From: JAABVY01 sp964627935
GTDB lineage: Bacteria > Zixibacteria > MSB-5A5 > JAABVY01
Assembly (NCBI GenBank): GCA_964627935.1
Contig: CAZVLB010000001.1
Coordinates: 186,001 to 250,000, forward strand
Length of the DNA: 64,000 bases
Direction of reading: 5' to 3'
The translations under genes were made by a program, and so were the position numbers. Positions within the stretch are counted from its first letter, which is position 1. Each line of letters begins with the position of its first letter. A model generated the notes under the pieces. That model had not been told where the DNA came from and did no database searches. It worked only from the letters and a program-made list of their open reading frames with translations. Shown here piece by piece: positions 41,242 through 50,560 of this stretch.

Positions 41242-42828
41242 ATGGCTGATGAAAGAGTAAAAATAGCCAACAAAAAAGATTTCGAAACAGGGCAGATGAA
41301 GGCTTTTGAGGTCGGCGATAAAAAGATACTGATTTCCCGGGTCAACGGTGGCTTTTATGCCACCGGAGCAACCTGCACACATTATGGCGCACCTTTGGAC
41401 CGGGGCGTGCTTTATAACGATCGCATTGTCTGCCCCTGGCATCACGCCAATTTCAATGCCAGGACCGGGGATATGACCGAACCTCCGGCACGTGACTGCC
41501 TGCAGACATTTCAGCTCGAATTCGAGGGCGATGATATCTATGTGCTGATTCCTGAAGATGTTGAGGGTATGCGTACCCCCGAAATGGTCGAGCCTGATCC
41601 GGATGAAGACAGCAGGACATTCGTAATCCTGGGATGCGGGGCCGCCGGTAATATGGCCGCGGAGACATTGCGTACCGCCGGATTTAAGGGAAGGATTATA
41701 ATGATCTCCCAGGAAGATCGAATACCCTATGATCGTCCCAACCTCAGCAAGGACTACATGCAGGGCTCCGCGGAAGAAGAATGGATGCCGCTACGCTCGA
41801 AAGATTTCTATGAAAAGCACGGAATTGAGCTCAAGCTTAAAACCAAAGTAACCGGTATTGATCCCGATAAGAAGGAGCTTCTGGCTGATCTGGATGAACA
41901 TGTCACCTATGACAGGTTATTGCTGGCGACAGGGGGTAAGGCCCTCAGCCTTGATGTACCTGGCTCTGATCTCGAGAATATCTTCACATTGCGCAGCTAC
42001 GATGACAGTGACGAGATTATCAAGTCCTCGGAAAACGCCTCCAATGTCGTCATCATCGGCGCCAGTTTTATCGGCATGGAAACCGCCTACAGCATGGCTG
42101 TTCGCAAGGTGCCGGTTACGATTGTGGCCCCCGAGGAGGTTCCCTTTGAATCCAAGCTCGGAAAAGAACTGGGCGAATTGTTCCGCAAGCAGCATGAATC
42201 CGCCGGCACCAAATTTATCCTCGGCCGGACTGTAGCAGGATTTGAGGGTGACTCCAAAGTAAATACGGTTGTCCTTGATAACAATGAACGTCTTGACGCA
42301 GATCTTGTGATTCAGGGAATAGGTGTCAGGCCCAATACCGATTTTCTGAAGGATCTCGGACTGGAATCCGATGGCAGCCTCAAAGTCGATGAATATTTTA
42401 AATTTAAAGAGGATATCTTCGCCGTGGGTGATATTGCCCGGTTTCCATACTGGCTGACCGATACTCATATCCGCATCGAACACTGGCGCACGGCCGAACA
42501 GCAGGGCCGCTACGCCGCCCTGAATATGCTCGGCAAAAATGATCCCTTCAGGAGCGTGCCGTTTTTCTGGACATCACAGGTCGGCATGCAGTTCCGTTAT
42601 GTGGGCCATGCCCATAAATGGGATGATGTCATTATCGATGGCAATCTGGAACGCCGCAAATTCATTCTTTATTATGTTTTGAATAATGAAGTCATTGCCG
42701 CGGCAGGCGTTGGGCTGGATAAAGATATGGCCGCCATAGAGGTGCTGTTGCAAAATAATCGTATGCCATCTCCAAACCAGCTTAAGGAGAAATCGATCGA
42801 CATGGTTAGATACCTTAAGGAACATTAA
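41242..42828 (+). CDS. Rieske-FAD oxidoreductase (AIF/AIFM3-like)
   Basis: A 528-residue fusion. Residues 5-100 are a Rieske [2Fe-2S] domain with C-T-H (ATCTHYGAPLD) and C-P-W-H (IVCPWHHANF). After a linker follows a two-dinucleotide-fold flavoprotein: FVILGCGAAGNMAAETL (FAD) near 127, ASNVVIIGASFIGMETAYS (NAD) near 270, and the FAD end motif IFAVGDIARFP. The C-terminal domain resembles AIFM3 and ferredoxin reductases. It probably passes electrons from NADH through FAD to the Rieske centre. It starts 15 bases after the reductase gene and ends 3 bases before the CopB gene, so the operon links it to metal or redox stress. Confidence 0.92.
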   Translation: MADERVKIANKKDFETGQMKAFEVGDKKILISRVNGGFYATGATCTHYGAPLDRGVLYNDRIVCPWHHANFNARTGDMTEPPARDCLQTFQLEFEGDDIYVLIPEDVEGMRTPEMVEPDPDEDSRTFVILGCGAAGNMAAETLRTAGFKGRIIMISQEDRIPYDRPNLSKDYMQGSAEEEWMPLRSKDFYEKHGIELKLKTKVTGIDPDKKELLADLDEHVTYDRLLLATGGKALSLDVPGSDLENIFTLRSYDDSDEIIKSSENASNVVIIGASFIGMETAYSMAVRKVPVTIVAPEEVPFESKLGKELGELFRKQHESAGTKFILGRTVAGFEGDSKVNTVVLDNNERLDADLVIQGIGVRPNTDFLKDLGLESDGSLKVDEYFKFKEDIFAVGDIARFPYWLTDTHIRIEHWRTAEQQGRYAALNMLGKNDPFRSVPFFWTSQVGMQFRYVGHAHKWDDVIIDGNLERRKFILYYVLNNEVIAAAGVGLDKDMAAIEVLLQNNRMPSPNQLKEKSIDMVRYLKEH

Positions 42829-42831
42829 ACC

Positions 42832-44901
42832 ATGACCGAAAAACAAGCTCCCAATCAGGAGAAAAATAAAGATCGGCCGGAAAAAGACAACCAGGATAAG
42901 CAGCATAAAGGCAGTACCCAAAAGCAACACCATGACCACAACGGCGACCACCAGAGCCATCACCAGAAAATGGCTGAGGATTTCAAGCGCCGCTTCTGGA
43001 TCACTTTAATACTGACAATTCCAATCGTGCTCATGGCTCCCATTATCCAGGGATTCCTGGGCTTAAAGGAAACGCTCTCTTTCCCCGGTGACAGTTACGT
43101 CCAATTCGCATTGTCAGTCCTGGTTTTTGTCTATGGTGGTTATCCATTCCTTAAAGGGCTCGTTCGTGAGCTTGGCCAGGGCCGGCCGGGCATGATGACC
43201 CTGATAAGTGTTGCCATAATAGTGGCATTTGTCTACAGTTCCGCAGTTGTATTCGGCCTGCCCGGAAAAACATTCTTCTGGGAGCTGGCCACATTGATAC
43301 TGGTCATGCTTCTGGGGCACTGGATCGAAATGAAATCGGTCATGGGCGCGTCACGTGCTCTTGACGAACTGGCCAAACTGATGCCCTCAGAAGCCCACCG
43401 GCTGAAAGATGACGGTTCCACAGAAGATGTTAAGGTCAGCGAACTGGAGAAGGACGATAAAATTTTGGTCAAGCCGGGCGAAAAGGTACCGGCCGACGGG
43501 AAAATCACCGAGGGCTCGACCTCGATAGATGAATCGATGGTTACCGGCGAATCGGAACCGGTCTCCAAAGAAGAGGGTGATGAGGTTATCGGCGGATCTG
43601 TTAACGGCGATGGTTCGATCACGGTTTCCATCCAAAAAACGGGCGAGGATTCATATCTAAACCAGATGATGGAGATGGTGCGCGGTGCCCAGGAAATCAA
43701 ATCCAAATCACAGAACCTGGCCGATAAAGCCGCCATGTGGCTGACCTATATCGCAGTAACAGCCGGAACACTGACATTCCTGGCCTGGCTGGTAATATTC
43801 GGTCGTGAGGTTGTTTTTGCATTGGGACGGGCCGTAACGGTTATGGTCATAACCTGTCCGCATGCATTGGGACTGGCAATTCCATTGGTTGTGGCAGTAT
43901 CAACTTCACTTACAGCAAGAAACGGCCTGCTGGTGCAGAATCGTAATGAGTTCGAACTGGCCCGCAAAATTCAGGCCATAGTTTTCGATAAAACAGGCAC
44001 CCTGACCGAGGGATCATTCAAAGTCTCCAATGTTGAGTCATTTGCAGATGATATGGATAAGGACACGATAACAATGTATGCCGCTTCGGTCGAAGCCAGA
44101 TCGGAACATCCGATTGCAAAAGCGATAGCGTCAGCATCTGACGACAAGAAGGAAGCCAAATCATTCGAAGCCATAAAGGGCAAAGGCGCGCAGGCTGAAG
44201 TTGAAGGCAAAAAAGTGGTCGTTGCCAGCAGAAAATATATTGATGAAAATGATATCGAGTATGACAAAGACAGGCTTGAAAAGTTCGCCTCCGAGGGAAA
44301 GACCGTAGCCTATCTGGTTATCGACGACAAACTGAAAGGCGGCATAGCTCTCGAGGATCCGATACGGGAAGAATCAAAAAAAACTGTCAGCAAATTAAAA
44401 GAAATGGGCATCGAAACATTTATGCTGACCGGCGATAATGAAAAAGTAGCCAAAAGAGTGGCCGACGAAATCGGCATGGACAGCTATTTCGCCGAAGTCC
44501 TTCCCGATAAGAAAGCCGACAAGATCAAAGAAGTACAATCTCAAAACAAGATTGTGGCGATGGTTGGCGATGGCATCAACGATGCCCCGGCCCTGGCACA
44601 AGCCGATGTCGGCATTGCCATCGGGGCCGGCACCGACGTGGCTATCGAATCGGCCGATATCGTGCTGGTAAAAAATAATCCCATGCATGTAACCAAACTT
44701 ATTGCTTACTCAAAGGCAACCTATAAGAAGATGATTCAGAATCTAATCTGGGCCACCGGCTACAACGTCGTCGCAATACCACTGGCCGCCGGTGTATTAT
44801 ACAGCGCAGGTATCTTGTTGAGTCCGGCCGTAGGGGCGATCCTGATGTCATTGAGTACAGTAATAGTCGCGATAAACGCCAAATTCCTTAAGATTGATTA
44901 A
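42832..44901 (+). CDS. copB: CopB-type P1B copper-exporting ATPase
   Basis: A 689-residue P-type ATPase that pumps copper or silver out of the cytoplasm. The N-terminus is His-rich (KQHHDHNGDHQSHHQK) instead of a CXXC domain. The membrane-site motif is C-P-H (C342), which marks the CopB/P1B-3 group. Phosphorylation motif DKTGTLTEGS (D386), actuator motif SMVTGES, hinge GDGINDAPAL. The first helices (KRRFWITLILTIPIVLMAP) and eight-helix layout are standard. It directly follows the Rieske-AIF gene (3 bases). Confidence 0.93.
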   Translation: MTEKQAPNQEKNKDRPEKDNQDKQHKGSTQKQHHDHNGDHQSHHQKMAEDFKRRFWITLILTIPIVLMAPIIQGFLGLKETLSFPGDSYVQFALSVLVFVYGGYPFLKGLVRELGQGRPGMMTLISVAIIVAFVYSSAVVFGLPGKTFFWELATLILVMLLGHWIEMKSVMGASRALDELAKLMPSEAHRLKDDGSTEDVKVSELEKDDKILVKPGEKVPADGKITEGSTSIDESMVTGESEPVSKEEGDEVIGGSVNGDGSITVSIQKTGEDSYLNQMMEMVRGAQEIKSKSQNLADKAAMWLTYIAVTAGTLTFLAWLVIFGREVVFALGRAVTVMVITCPHALGLAIPLVVAVSTSLTARNGLLVQNRNEFELARKIQAIVFDKTGTLTEGSFKVSNVESFADDMDKDTITMYAASVEARSEHPIAKAIASASDDKKEAKSFEAIKGKGAQAEVEGKKVVVASRKYIDENDIEYDKDRLEKFASEGKTVAYLVIDDKLKGGIALEDPIREESKKTVSKLKEMGIETFMLTGDNEKVAKRVADEIGMDSYFAEVLPDKKADKIKEVQSQNKIVAMVGDGINDAPALAQADVGIAIGAGTDVAIESADIVLVKNNPMHVTKLIAYSKATYKKMIQNLIWATGYNVVAIPLAAGVLYSAGILLSPAVGAILMSLSTVIVAINAKFLKID

Positions 44902-44929
44902 TACCACCAAAATCCAGGGAGGGTCTGGT

Positions 44930-46237
44930 ATGAATCTCAGATATAAATTCAAATTAAAGCTCGCAGCAATCATTTTTTTAATATTGCTTGCGGCCGCATT
45001 TATCCTCGGTTGCGGGGGAGAGGACGATGGCCGTGTGGTCTTTGCCGTCGGCGGGGCACCGGCAGAAATAGACTACTGGCGAACTCTGGCCGATGAATTT
45101 GAGATGGAAACCGGCATCGAACTGACAATCATCCGTCAGCCCACCGACACCGACCAGCGCCGGCAGGGCCTGGTAACAGCATTAAATGCATCCAGCAGCG
45201 ATCCCGATGTGTTCCTGATGGATGTTGCCTGGCTGGCACAGATCGCCGCATCCGGATGGCTCGAACCGCTGGACCACTACTCTGAACGTGACACACTCAA
45301 TCCGGACATCTTTTTCGAGAATATAGTCGAGATGGCGGATATATACAACGATACACTGTATGCGCTGCCGGTCTACGTCGATGGCGGCCTGCTATACTAC
45401 CGTAAGGATCTTCTGGCAAAGTACGATCTCGAAGAACCTCCGCAACGCTGGACGGAATTTGTGGAAGTCAGCAAGCGGGTGCAGGAAGATATGAGAGAGG
45501 ATAATCCCGATTTCCATGGCTTCGTCTGGCAGGGAGCCCAATATGAGGGCCTGATCTGCAATTTCCTCGAAGTCGCGGCTTCCAATGGCGGCGGCCTTGT
45601 CAATCAAGAGGGACAGATCGAAGTCAATACCGAGGCGAATATCGAGGCGCTGCATATGATGCGTGCAATGATCGCCGACGAGAAAATCTCACCCGAGAAT
45701 ACATATACCGAATTTACCGAGGAAGAGGTAAGAATATATTTCCAGCAGGGCAATGCCCTCTTTGAACGCAACTGGCCCTATGCCTGGCCATTGCATCAGT
45801 CACCCGAATCCGAGGTCAAAGGGAAAATCGGTATATCTGCACTTCCGCATTTCGAGGGCGGCGAAAGCATCTCGACATTGGGCGGATGGCATATCGGAAT
45901 ATCCAAATTCTCGGATAATAAGGAGGCGGCCTGGGAATTCGTGAAATTCGTAGTCTCGGCCGAAACTCAGGAGAACCTGGTTATTAACCTGGGATGGAAT
46001 CCGGGACGAATCGGCCTCTACCTTGATCCGGAAATCATCGAACATATGCCGCATTTTCCCAAGCTGAGATTGATTTTCGATAACCTGCATGCTCGTCCGA
46101 CATTGCCATACTATTCGCAGCTATCCACTATTTTGCAAAAACATATCAACTCCGCTCTCTCAGGCGCAATAAGCCCCGAGAAAGCTCTTTCGCAGGCACA
46201 GAATGAAATAGACCAGATAGTCGATCGCTATGAGTAA
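44930..46237 (+). CDS. Trehalose/maltose-binding lipoprotein of an ABC importer
   Basis: A 435-residue family-1 solute-binding protein. A signal segment ends in the lipobox ILGCGG. The mature protein resembles the Thermococcus trehalose/maltose-binding protein along most of its length: QPTDTDQRRQGLVTALNA, DPDVFLMDVAWLAQI, LYALPVYVDGGLLYYRKDLL, GFVWQGAQYEGLICNF, LFERNWPYAWPLH, TLGGWHIGISKFSDN and NLGWNPGRIGLY. GGGAGGG lies 8 bases before the ATG at 44930. It heads a four-gene importer operon. Trehalose, maltose or a close glucoside is the likely ligand, and treT upstream supports trehalose. Confidence 0.93.
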   Translation: MNLRYKFKLKLAAIIFLILLAAAFILGCGGEDDGRVVFAVGGAPAEIDYWRTLADEFEMETGIELTIIRQPTDTDQRRQGLVTALNASSSDPDVFLMDVAWLAQIAASGWLEPLDHYSERDTLNPDIFFENIVEMADIYNDTLYALPVYVDGGLLYYRKDLLAKYDLEEPPQRWTEFVEVSKRVQEDMREDNPDFHGFVWQGAQYEGLICNFLEVAASNGGGLVNQEGQIEVNTEANIEALHMMRAMIADEKISPENTYTEFTEEEVRIYFQQGNALFERNWPYAWPLHQSPESEVKGKIGISALPHFEGGESISTLGGWHIGISKFSDNKEAAWEFVKFVVSAETQENLVINLGWNPGRIGLYLDPEIIEHMPHFPKLRLIFDNLHARPTLPYYSQLSTILQKHINSALSGAISPEKALSQAQNEIDQIVDRYE

Positions 46238-46252
46238 ACCTGCAGGGCCGGG

Positions 46253-47131
46253 ATGAAAAGCGCCGCGCTGAAAGACATATTCAGATCCTATGGATTTATT
46301 CTGCCGTTTGCCTTTTTCATCTCGGCCTTTATCCTGATTCCTGTCCTGGGCGCAATAATAAACAGCTTCTTCAAAGATGTCCCCTTTCTTGAAACAAGTT
46401 TTATTTTCGCGGGTAATTACACAGAGCTGATCTCCGATCCCGCCTTTCTGCAATCATTGAAATTCACCTTGTTGTTTATTGCAGTTTCAGTACCCCTGGA
46501 ATTGATCCTGGGCATGACCTTCGCCCTGGTCTTAAACCAGCCGCTAAAGTTTAGAGGATTATTATGGGCCGCGGTTCTGATTCCCTGGGCAATACCCTCG
46601 GCGGTTGCCGGAAGAATCTGGGAGCTGATCTATAACTACAGCTATGGCCTGGCAAATTTTATCGTCAGGGGAACAGGGCTGTCATCGGAACCGATTAACT
46701 GGCTGGGCAGCAATTTCGGCGCATTCTTCTCGATAGTAATTGCCGACGCATGGAAAACCACTCCCTTTGTCACCATTATCCTGGTGGCCGGATTGCAGGC
46801 GGTACCGGATAATCTCCATCGCCAGGCCAATATTGACGGTGCCAATTTTGTCCAGAGGTTTTTAAGGATTACATTGCCTATTTTAAAGCCGGTCATGACT
46901 GTCGCATTGCTGTTTCGAACAATCGATGCCCTTCGTATTTTTGACATGATTTATGTGCTTACAGGCGGCGGCCCGGGAGGAGCAACAACATCACTGTCAC
47001 TCTATGGCTACAATCAATACCTGATCGGCGATTTTGGCTATGGCTCGGCGGTTTCTGTCGTGTTATTCCTGATAGCACTAATACTGGCAATAGTCTACAT
47101 CAAATCGGCCCGATTTCAGGAAGGTATCTGA
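46253..47131 (+). CDS. ABC sugar permease, MalF/ThuF type
   Basis: A 292-residue membrane protein with six helices, the first of two permease subunits of the trehalose/maltose importer. The cytoplasmic EAA loop, which docks to the ATPase, is DGANFVQRFLRITLPILKPV (about residues 196-215). The start is 15 bases after the binding protein stop. N-terminal helix FILPFAFFISAFILIPVLGA and the LTGGGPGGATTSLSLY segment are typical of the sugar family. Confidence 0.93.
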   Translation: MKSAALKDIFRSYGFILPFAFFISAFILIPVLGAIINSFFKDVPFLETSFIFAGNYTELISDPAFLQSLKFTLLFIAVSVPLELILGMTFALVLNQPLKFRGLLWAAVLIPWAIPSAVAGRIWELIYNYSYGLANFIVRGTGLSSEPINWLGSNFGAFFSIVIADAWKTTPFVTIILVAGLQAVPDNLHRQANIDGANFVQRFLRITLPILKPVMTVALLFRTIDALRIFDMIYVLTGGGPGGATTSLSLYGYNQYLIGDFGYGSAVSVVLFLIALILAIVYIKSARFQEGI

Positions 47132-47133
47132 TC

Positions 47134-47964
47134 ATGAATGAGAATAGCCTCAAGAAAATACTCAGGATCACAAGCATCACAATAATGCTGGTCTTCTGCC
47201 TGCTGCCGTTTGCATTTATGATTATAACCAGCTTTGCCCAGAGCCCGGATTACCTTGCGAGCGGGACATCATTTAACTTCAGCCTGGAAAATTACCGGAA
47301 AGTGATTGCAACCGGATCATTGCATTTCCTGGATTATCTGAAAAACAGCTTAATCATATCCGGCCTGAGCGCATTGATAGCAGTATTCGCAGCGTCCCTG
47401 GCGGCCTTTGCCATTTCCAGGCTGAAAATCTCCGGCAGGAATACTATTTTGGGAGTGGCCCTTCTGGTTTCCATGTTTCCGCAGATCAGTGTCAGCGGAT
47501 TCCTGTTCAAGATGATCAGCGAACTCGGCTGGATCAACACCTATCAGGGGCTTGTGCTGCCATATATAGCATTTGTGCTGCCTGTTTGCCTCTGGATCCT
47601 GGTCAGCTATTTCGGTCAGCTTCCGAGGGCACTGGACAAAGCCGCAATCATCGATGGCTGCTCCAACTGGAACATCTACCGCCGGATTATCCTGCCCCTG
47701 GCAATGCCGGCCCTCTTGTCGACCATGCTCCTGGCATTTATCCTGGCATTCAATGAATTCCTGTATGCTTTGTTATTGACCACCGACTACCATGCCCGCA
47801 CAGTGCCCGTGGGTATAGCGCTGTTCCAGGGCCTGCACGGTGAAATCCCCTGGGGCAATATTATGGCCGCCGCGGTGGTTACCATTATACCTGTAATCAT
47901 TTTGACAATCCTGTTCCAGAAACGTATCACTGCCGGACTAACCAGAGGAGCGGTCAAGGGATGA
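47134..47964 (+). CDS. ABC sugar permease, MalG/ThuG type
   Basis: A 276-residue six-helix permease, partner of the preceding one (2 bases apart). EAA loop AAIIDGCSNWNIYRRIILPL. Other MalG marks are the first helix IMLVFCLLPFAFMIITSF, the MFPQISVSGFLF segment, and a C-terminal IILTILFQKRITAGLTRGAVKG ending as is usual for the family (ITAGLT.GAVKG). The stop overlaps the ATPase start by 4 bases. Confidence 0.93.
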   Translation: MNENSLKKILRITSITIMLVFCLLPFAFMIITSFAQSPDYLASGTSFNFSLENYRKVIATGSLHFLDYLKNSLIISGLSALIAVFAASLAAFAISRLKISGRNTILGVALLVSMFPQISVSGFLFKMISELGWINTYQGLVLPYIAFVLPVCLWILVSYFGQLPRALDKAAIIDGCSNWNIYRRIILPLAMPALLSTMLLAFILAFNEFLYALLLTTDYHARTVPVGIALFQGLHGEIPWGNIMAAAVVTIIPVIILTILFQKRITAGLTRGAVKG

Positions 47965-49052
47965 TTGTCGAGCTGAAAAAACTGTACAAGACCTTCAAGT
48001 CGATGCGCGGCGAGATTAAAGCGGTGGATGGTATCGACCTGAAAATCGAGGACAGGGAGATGTTTGTCCTTCTGGGGCCAAGTGGATGCGGCAAATCGAC
48101 CATGCTCAACCTCGTGGCCGGACTCGAAGAACCGACTGGCGGTGAGATCCTGTTCAACAGCAATCCCGTCGCATCGACAGCTAAAAATGTCATGCTCTCC
48201 CCGCGCGAGCGCAATGTGGCCATGGTTTTTCAGGATTATGCCCTTTATCCCCATATGAAAGTGTATGATAATATCGCCTTTCCTCTCAAAATTGCCGGCG
48301 ATAAAAAACGGAGCATCGATGAAAGTGTGCGAAAAGCGGCCAAAATCCTGGATATTACCGATCTGCTCGATGATCATCCGCGCGAATTGAGCGGCGGCCA
48401 GAGGCAGAGAGTTGCCATAGCGCGGGCGATCGTGCGCGAGCCCAATCTGTTTCTTCTCGATGAACCGCTTTCTAATCTGGATGCTCAACTGCGAACATCG
48501 ATGCGCAATGAACTCAAGGAACTTCAGCGCAGTCTCAAAATTACCACAATATATGTCACCCACGATCAAACCGAGGCAATGACCCTGGGTGACCGCATTG
48601 CTATCCTTAAAAAGGGCAGGGTCGAACAGGTCGGTACACCACTGGAACTCTATGACCATCCCGCCAATATATTTGTGGCGCAATTTCTCGGCTCCAATCC
48701 GATCAATCTGTTCACGGTCAAGCGGATCTCTGAAGATGATACCCAATCGCTTCAATTCGAAGATGTCAGATTGAAATTTCCGCGGGAGAAAATCGATGAA
48801 TTAAAACGAATTGAATCGGATGATTTAATCCTGGGCATAAGGCCCGAGGATATTGAAGTTTCAGAATCGAACGCTGAATCCGACCTTGTGGCTGAAATCA
48901 GAAATATAGAACCAATGGGAAGGGAAACACTTCTTCACCTGGAGTATAGGCAGACCGAAATCACGGCCGTTACCATGAAAAGAGATTTTGAGGATTCCAC
49001 AGTGGCTGTAAAATTCAATCTTCATAAATCTCATCTTTTTGAGAATAGGTAG
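47961..49052 (+). CDS. ABC sugar importer ATPase, MalK/UgpC type
   Basis: A 363-residue ATPase: Walker A GPSGCGKST, Q-loop VFQDYALYPHM, signature LSGGQRQRVAIARAIV, Walker B LFLLDEPLSNLD, and switch His in TIYVTHDQTEAMTLGD. A C-terminal TOBE/OB regulatory domain (LGIRPEDIEVSE) is present. ATGA overlap with the MalG-type gene completes the importer. The whole set has Thermococcales-like gene order binding protein, MalF, MalG, MalK. Confidence 0.95.
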   Translation: MIVELKKLYKTFKSMRGEIKAVDGIDLKIEDREMFVLLGPSGCGKSTMLNLVAGLEEPTGGEILFNSNPVASTAKNVMLSPRERNVAMVFQDYALYPHMKVYDNIAFPLKIAGDKKRSIDESVRKAAKILDITDLLDDHPRELSGGQRQRVAIARAIVREPNLFLLDEPLSNLDAQLRTSMRNELKELQRSLKITTIYVTHDQTEAMTLGDRIAILKKGRVEQVGTPLELYDHPANIFVAQFLGSNPINLFTVKRISEDDTQSLQFEDVRLKFPREKIDELKRIESDDLILGIRPEDIEVSESNAESDLVAEIRNIEPMGRETLLHLEYRQTEITAVTMKRDFEDSTVAVKFNLHKSHLFENR

Positions 49053-49066
49053 AAGCCATACGCATT
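49044..49066. promoter_or_regulatory. Candidate operator (AATGCGTAT dyad family), copy 1
   Basis: ATACGCATT (49058-49066) is the exact reverse complement of AATGCGTAT, seen again near 50.25 and 52.97 kb. A weak partner half-site AATAGGTAG (6 of 9 matches) lies at 49044-49052 with the same 5-base spacing. It overlaps the stop of the MalK-type gene. Confidence 0.35.
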
Positions 49067-49249
49067 CTATCAGTATTCTTTGCTGATTGACAGTTTGCGG
49101 TTTTTGTGCAATTTTATTTGTGGTTACCGGTTTATACATTAATACGCCGATTTTATGGGGTAATAAGTAAGTGGGCGGCAAATCACAAAAACGAAAATGA
49201 AATTAATATTATGGATATATATCAATATTTAGAATGAGGTAATAAAAAA

Positions 49250-49558
49250 ATGCTGGATAGTATTCGAAATTTGATGGACTTCAGATTAATGGCCAAGGAT
49301 GGAGAATTTGGTAAAATCACAGATGTTTTCTTTGATGCCCGCCGCAAGATGCTTCTCTATTTAATTATATATACATCCGACTGGCTGCCCGACCGAAGCC
49401 TGGCAATTCCCTATGAAATCATTTCACACTCGACCAAAAACGGCAATATACTGAATTTGCCATATTCTCGTGAGCAGATACTTCGAAAATGGGTTCGGGG
49501 CAGTATCGGCAAATACACTCCTTTCGGTGTTGCCACACCTGAAAACCGGGCCGGTTAG
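49250..49558 (+). CDS. Single PRC-barrel protein
   Basis: A 102-residue protein with one PRC-barrel: LMDFRLMAKDGEFGKITDVF, then LLYLIIYTSDWLPDRSLAIP, then a SREQI helix. It is a shorter relative of the two-domain protein at 29552 (same W-L-P-D/G-R/K motif). A ribosome-binding site GAGG lies about 10 bases upstream. It starts a small group with a receiver-like protein and a winged-helix protein. Function unknown. Confidence 0.85.
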   Translation: MLDSIRNLMDFRLMAKDGEFGKITDVFFDARRKMLLYLIIYTSDWLPDRSLAIPYEIISHSTKNGNILNLPYSREQILRKWVRGSIGKYTPFGVATPENRAG

Positions 49559-49583
49559 GGCCGTGTGAAGAGGAGTGTATGAA

Positions 49584-49985
49584 GTGGATAAAATCTGCAT
49601 AATATCACGCGATAGTCAGTTCAAGGAACTGTGCATGTCAAAATTGAATGGTTCCGGCCGGGAAATACAGCTGTTTGCCAGCAATAGAGATTTGATCAGC
49701 TACCTTTCTTCCAATCGCTCAACCAGCGTTGTAGTAATACATGCGGCCACGCTCGGCGATGCCTACAGTTCGATTCTGAAACGTCTCAGGTTCAAGTTTC
49801 CGAATATCAATACAATAGTGGCCTCGGACTGCTTCGATTTCTGGAATGATTTCAAATGCTGGCTGGCCGATGATTGCCGGGTGATAACTCCGGAACTGAA
49901 AGAACTGCGTGAATCGATCTTAAAAATTATGCGCAAGAGAAAAAAGGTACATGTCCTGAATCAGGAACCAGGAGCATTAAGCTAA
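49584..49985 (+). CDS. Degenerate receiver-like domain protein
   Basis: A 133-residue protein with the alternating strand-helix order of a CheY-type receiver: DKICIISRDSQFKELCMSKL, then a buried strand VVVIHAATLG where receivers have the phospho-Asp (here His), then NINTIVASDCFDFW and a C-terminal helix. The acidic pocket is also gone, so phosphorylation is unlikely. The start I prefer is GTG at 49584, with AGGAG 8 bases upstream; a GTG at 49575 overlaps that site. It may act by binding partners, as pseudo-receivers do. Confidence 0.6.
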   Translation: MDKICIISRDSQFKELCMSKLNGSGREIQLFASNRDLISYLSSNRSTSVVVIHAATLGDAYSSILKRLRFKFPNINTIVASDCFDFWNDFKCWLADDCRVITPELKELRESILKIMRKRKKVHVLNQEPGALS

Positions 49986-50011
49986 CCAAACCATAGAGGG
50001 GAGAATGCAAA

Positions 50012-50227
50012 ATGTATGAGGAAATTGGCGATGTAGCCGGCAAAATCTGGCACTACCTTAATGAAAAGGAAAAATACCGGGTATCACAATTGCCGCGTGC
50101 ATTGAAGGTAAAAAAGCCGCTTGTTTTCCAGGGACTGGGATGGCTGGCTCGTGAGAATAAAATCACCTGGAAGACCGAGAAATCGGTAACTTATGTCTCA
50201 CTTATTGACCGGATGCTAAAGAAGTAA
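50012..50227 (+). CDS. Small winged-helix protein (DUF2582-like)
   Basis: A 71-residue single winged-helix domain. The pattern AGKIWHYLNEKEKYRVSQLP ... LVFQGLGWLARENKITW ... TYVSL matches the DUF2582 family of small DNA-binding-like proteins. A strong GAGGGGAG site precedes the ATG. It follows the pseudo-receiver gene by 26 bases and may act with it as a split regulator; this is inference. Confidence 0.8.
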   Translation: MYEEIGDVAGKIWHYLNEKEKYRVSQLPRALKVKKPLVFQGLGWLARENKITWKTEKSVTYVSLIDRMLKK

Positions 50228-50560
50228 CTCAATTTCGCAAGATGGAATGCGTATTTAAAGCATATAAAATGCGTATGTGTTATACGAAATAATATTGAAT
50301 GTATATTACTATTTCATGTCCCGCAAGTGCTTATGATTTAACTGAATACATATAGTATTATTAGTATTGCATAAAATAATATTAGCATCTGAATCCAGGG
50401 TTGCTGATTTGTGTATCATCAATTATAATAATATGGAGCCGGGACAGGAATTGACCACTTCACAGCTCAAGATTTCACATCAGGCAGTTCTCTTATCCCG
50501 CTCGGAAATTTGCATTATAAAAATTTACAATAACACAACAATAGTTTTGAGGAACCTGCT
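50228..50560. other. 333-bp regulatory region with AATGCGTAT sites (copies 2 and 3)
   Basis: Two direct repeats of AATGCGTAT lie at 50246-50254 and 50268-50276. The second is the left half of a dyad CGTAT-GTGTT-ATACG (50272-50286). The rest is AT-rich and probably holds the promoter of the response regulator at 50561. A 65-codon frame starting with TTG (50367-50564) has no ribosome-binding site and an odd composition, so I do not call a gene. Confidence 0.45.
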
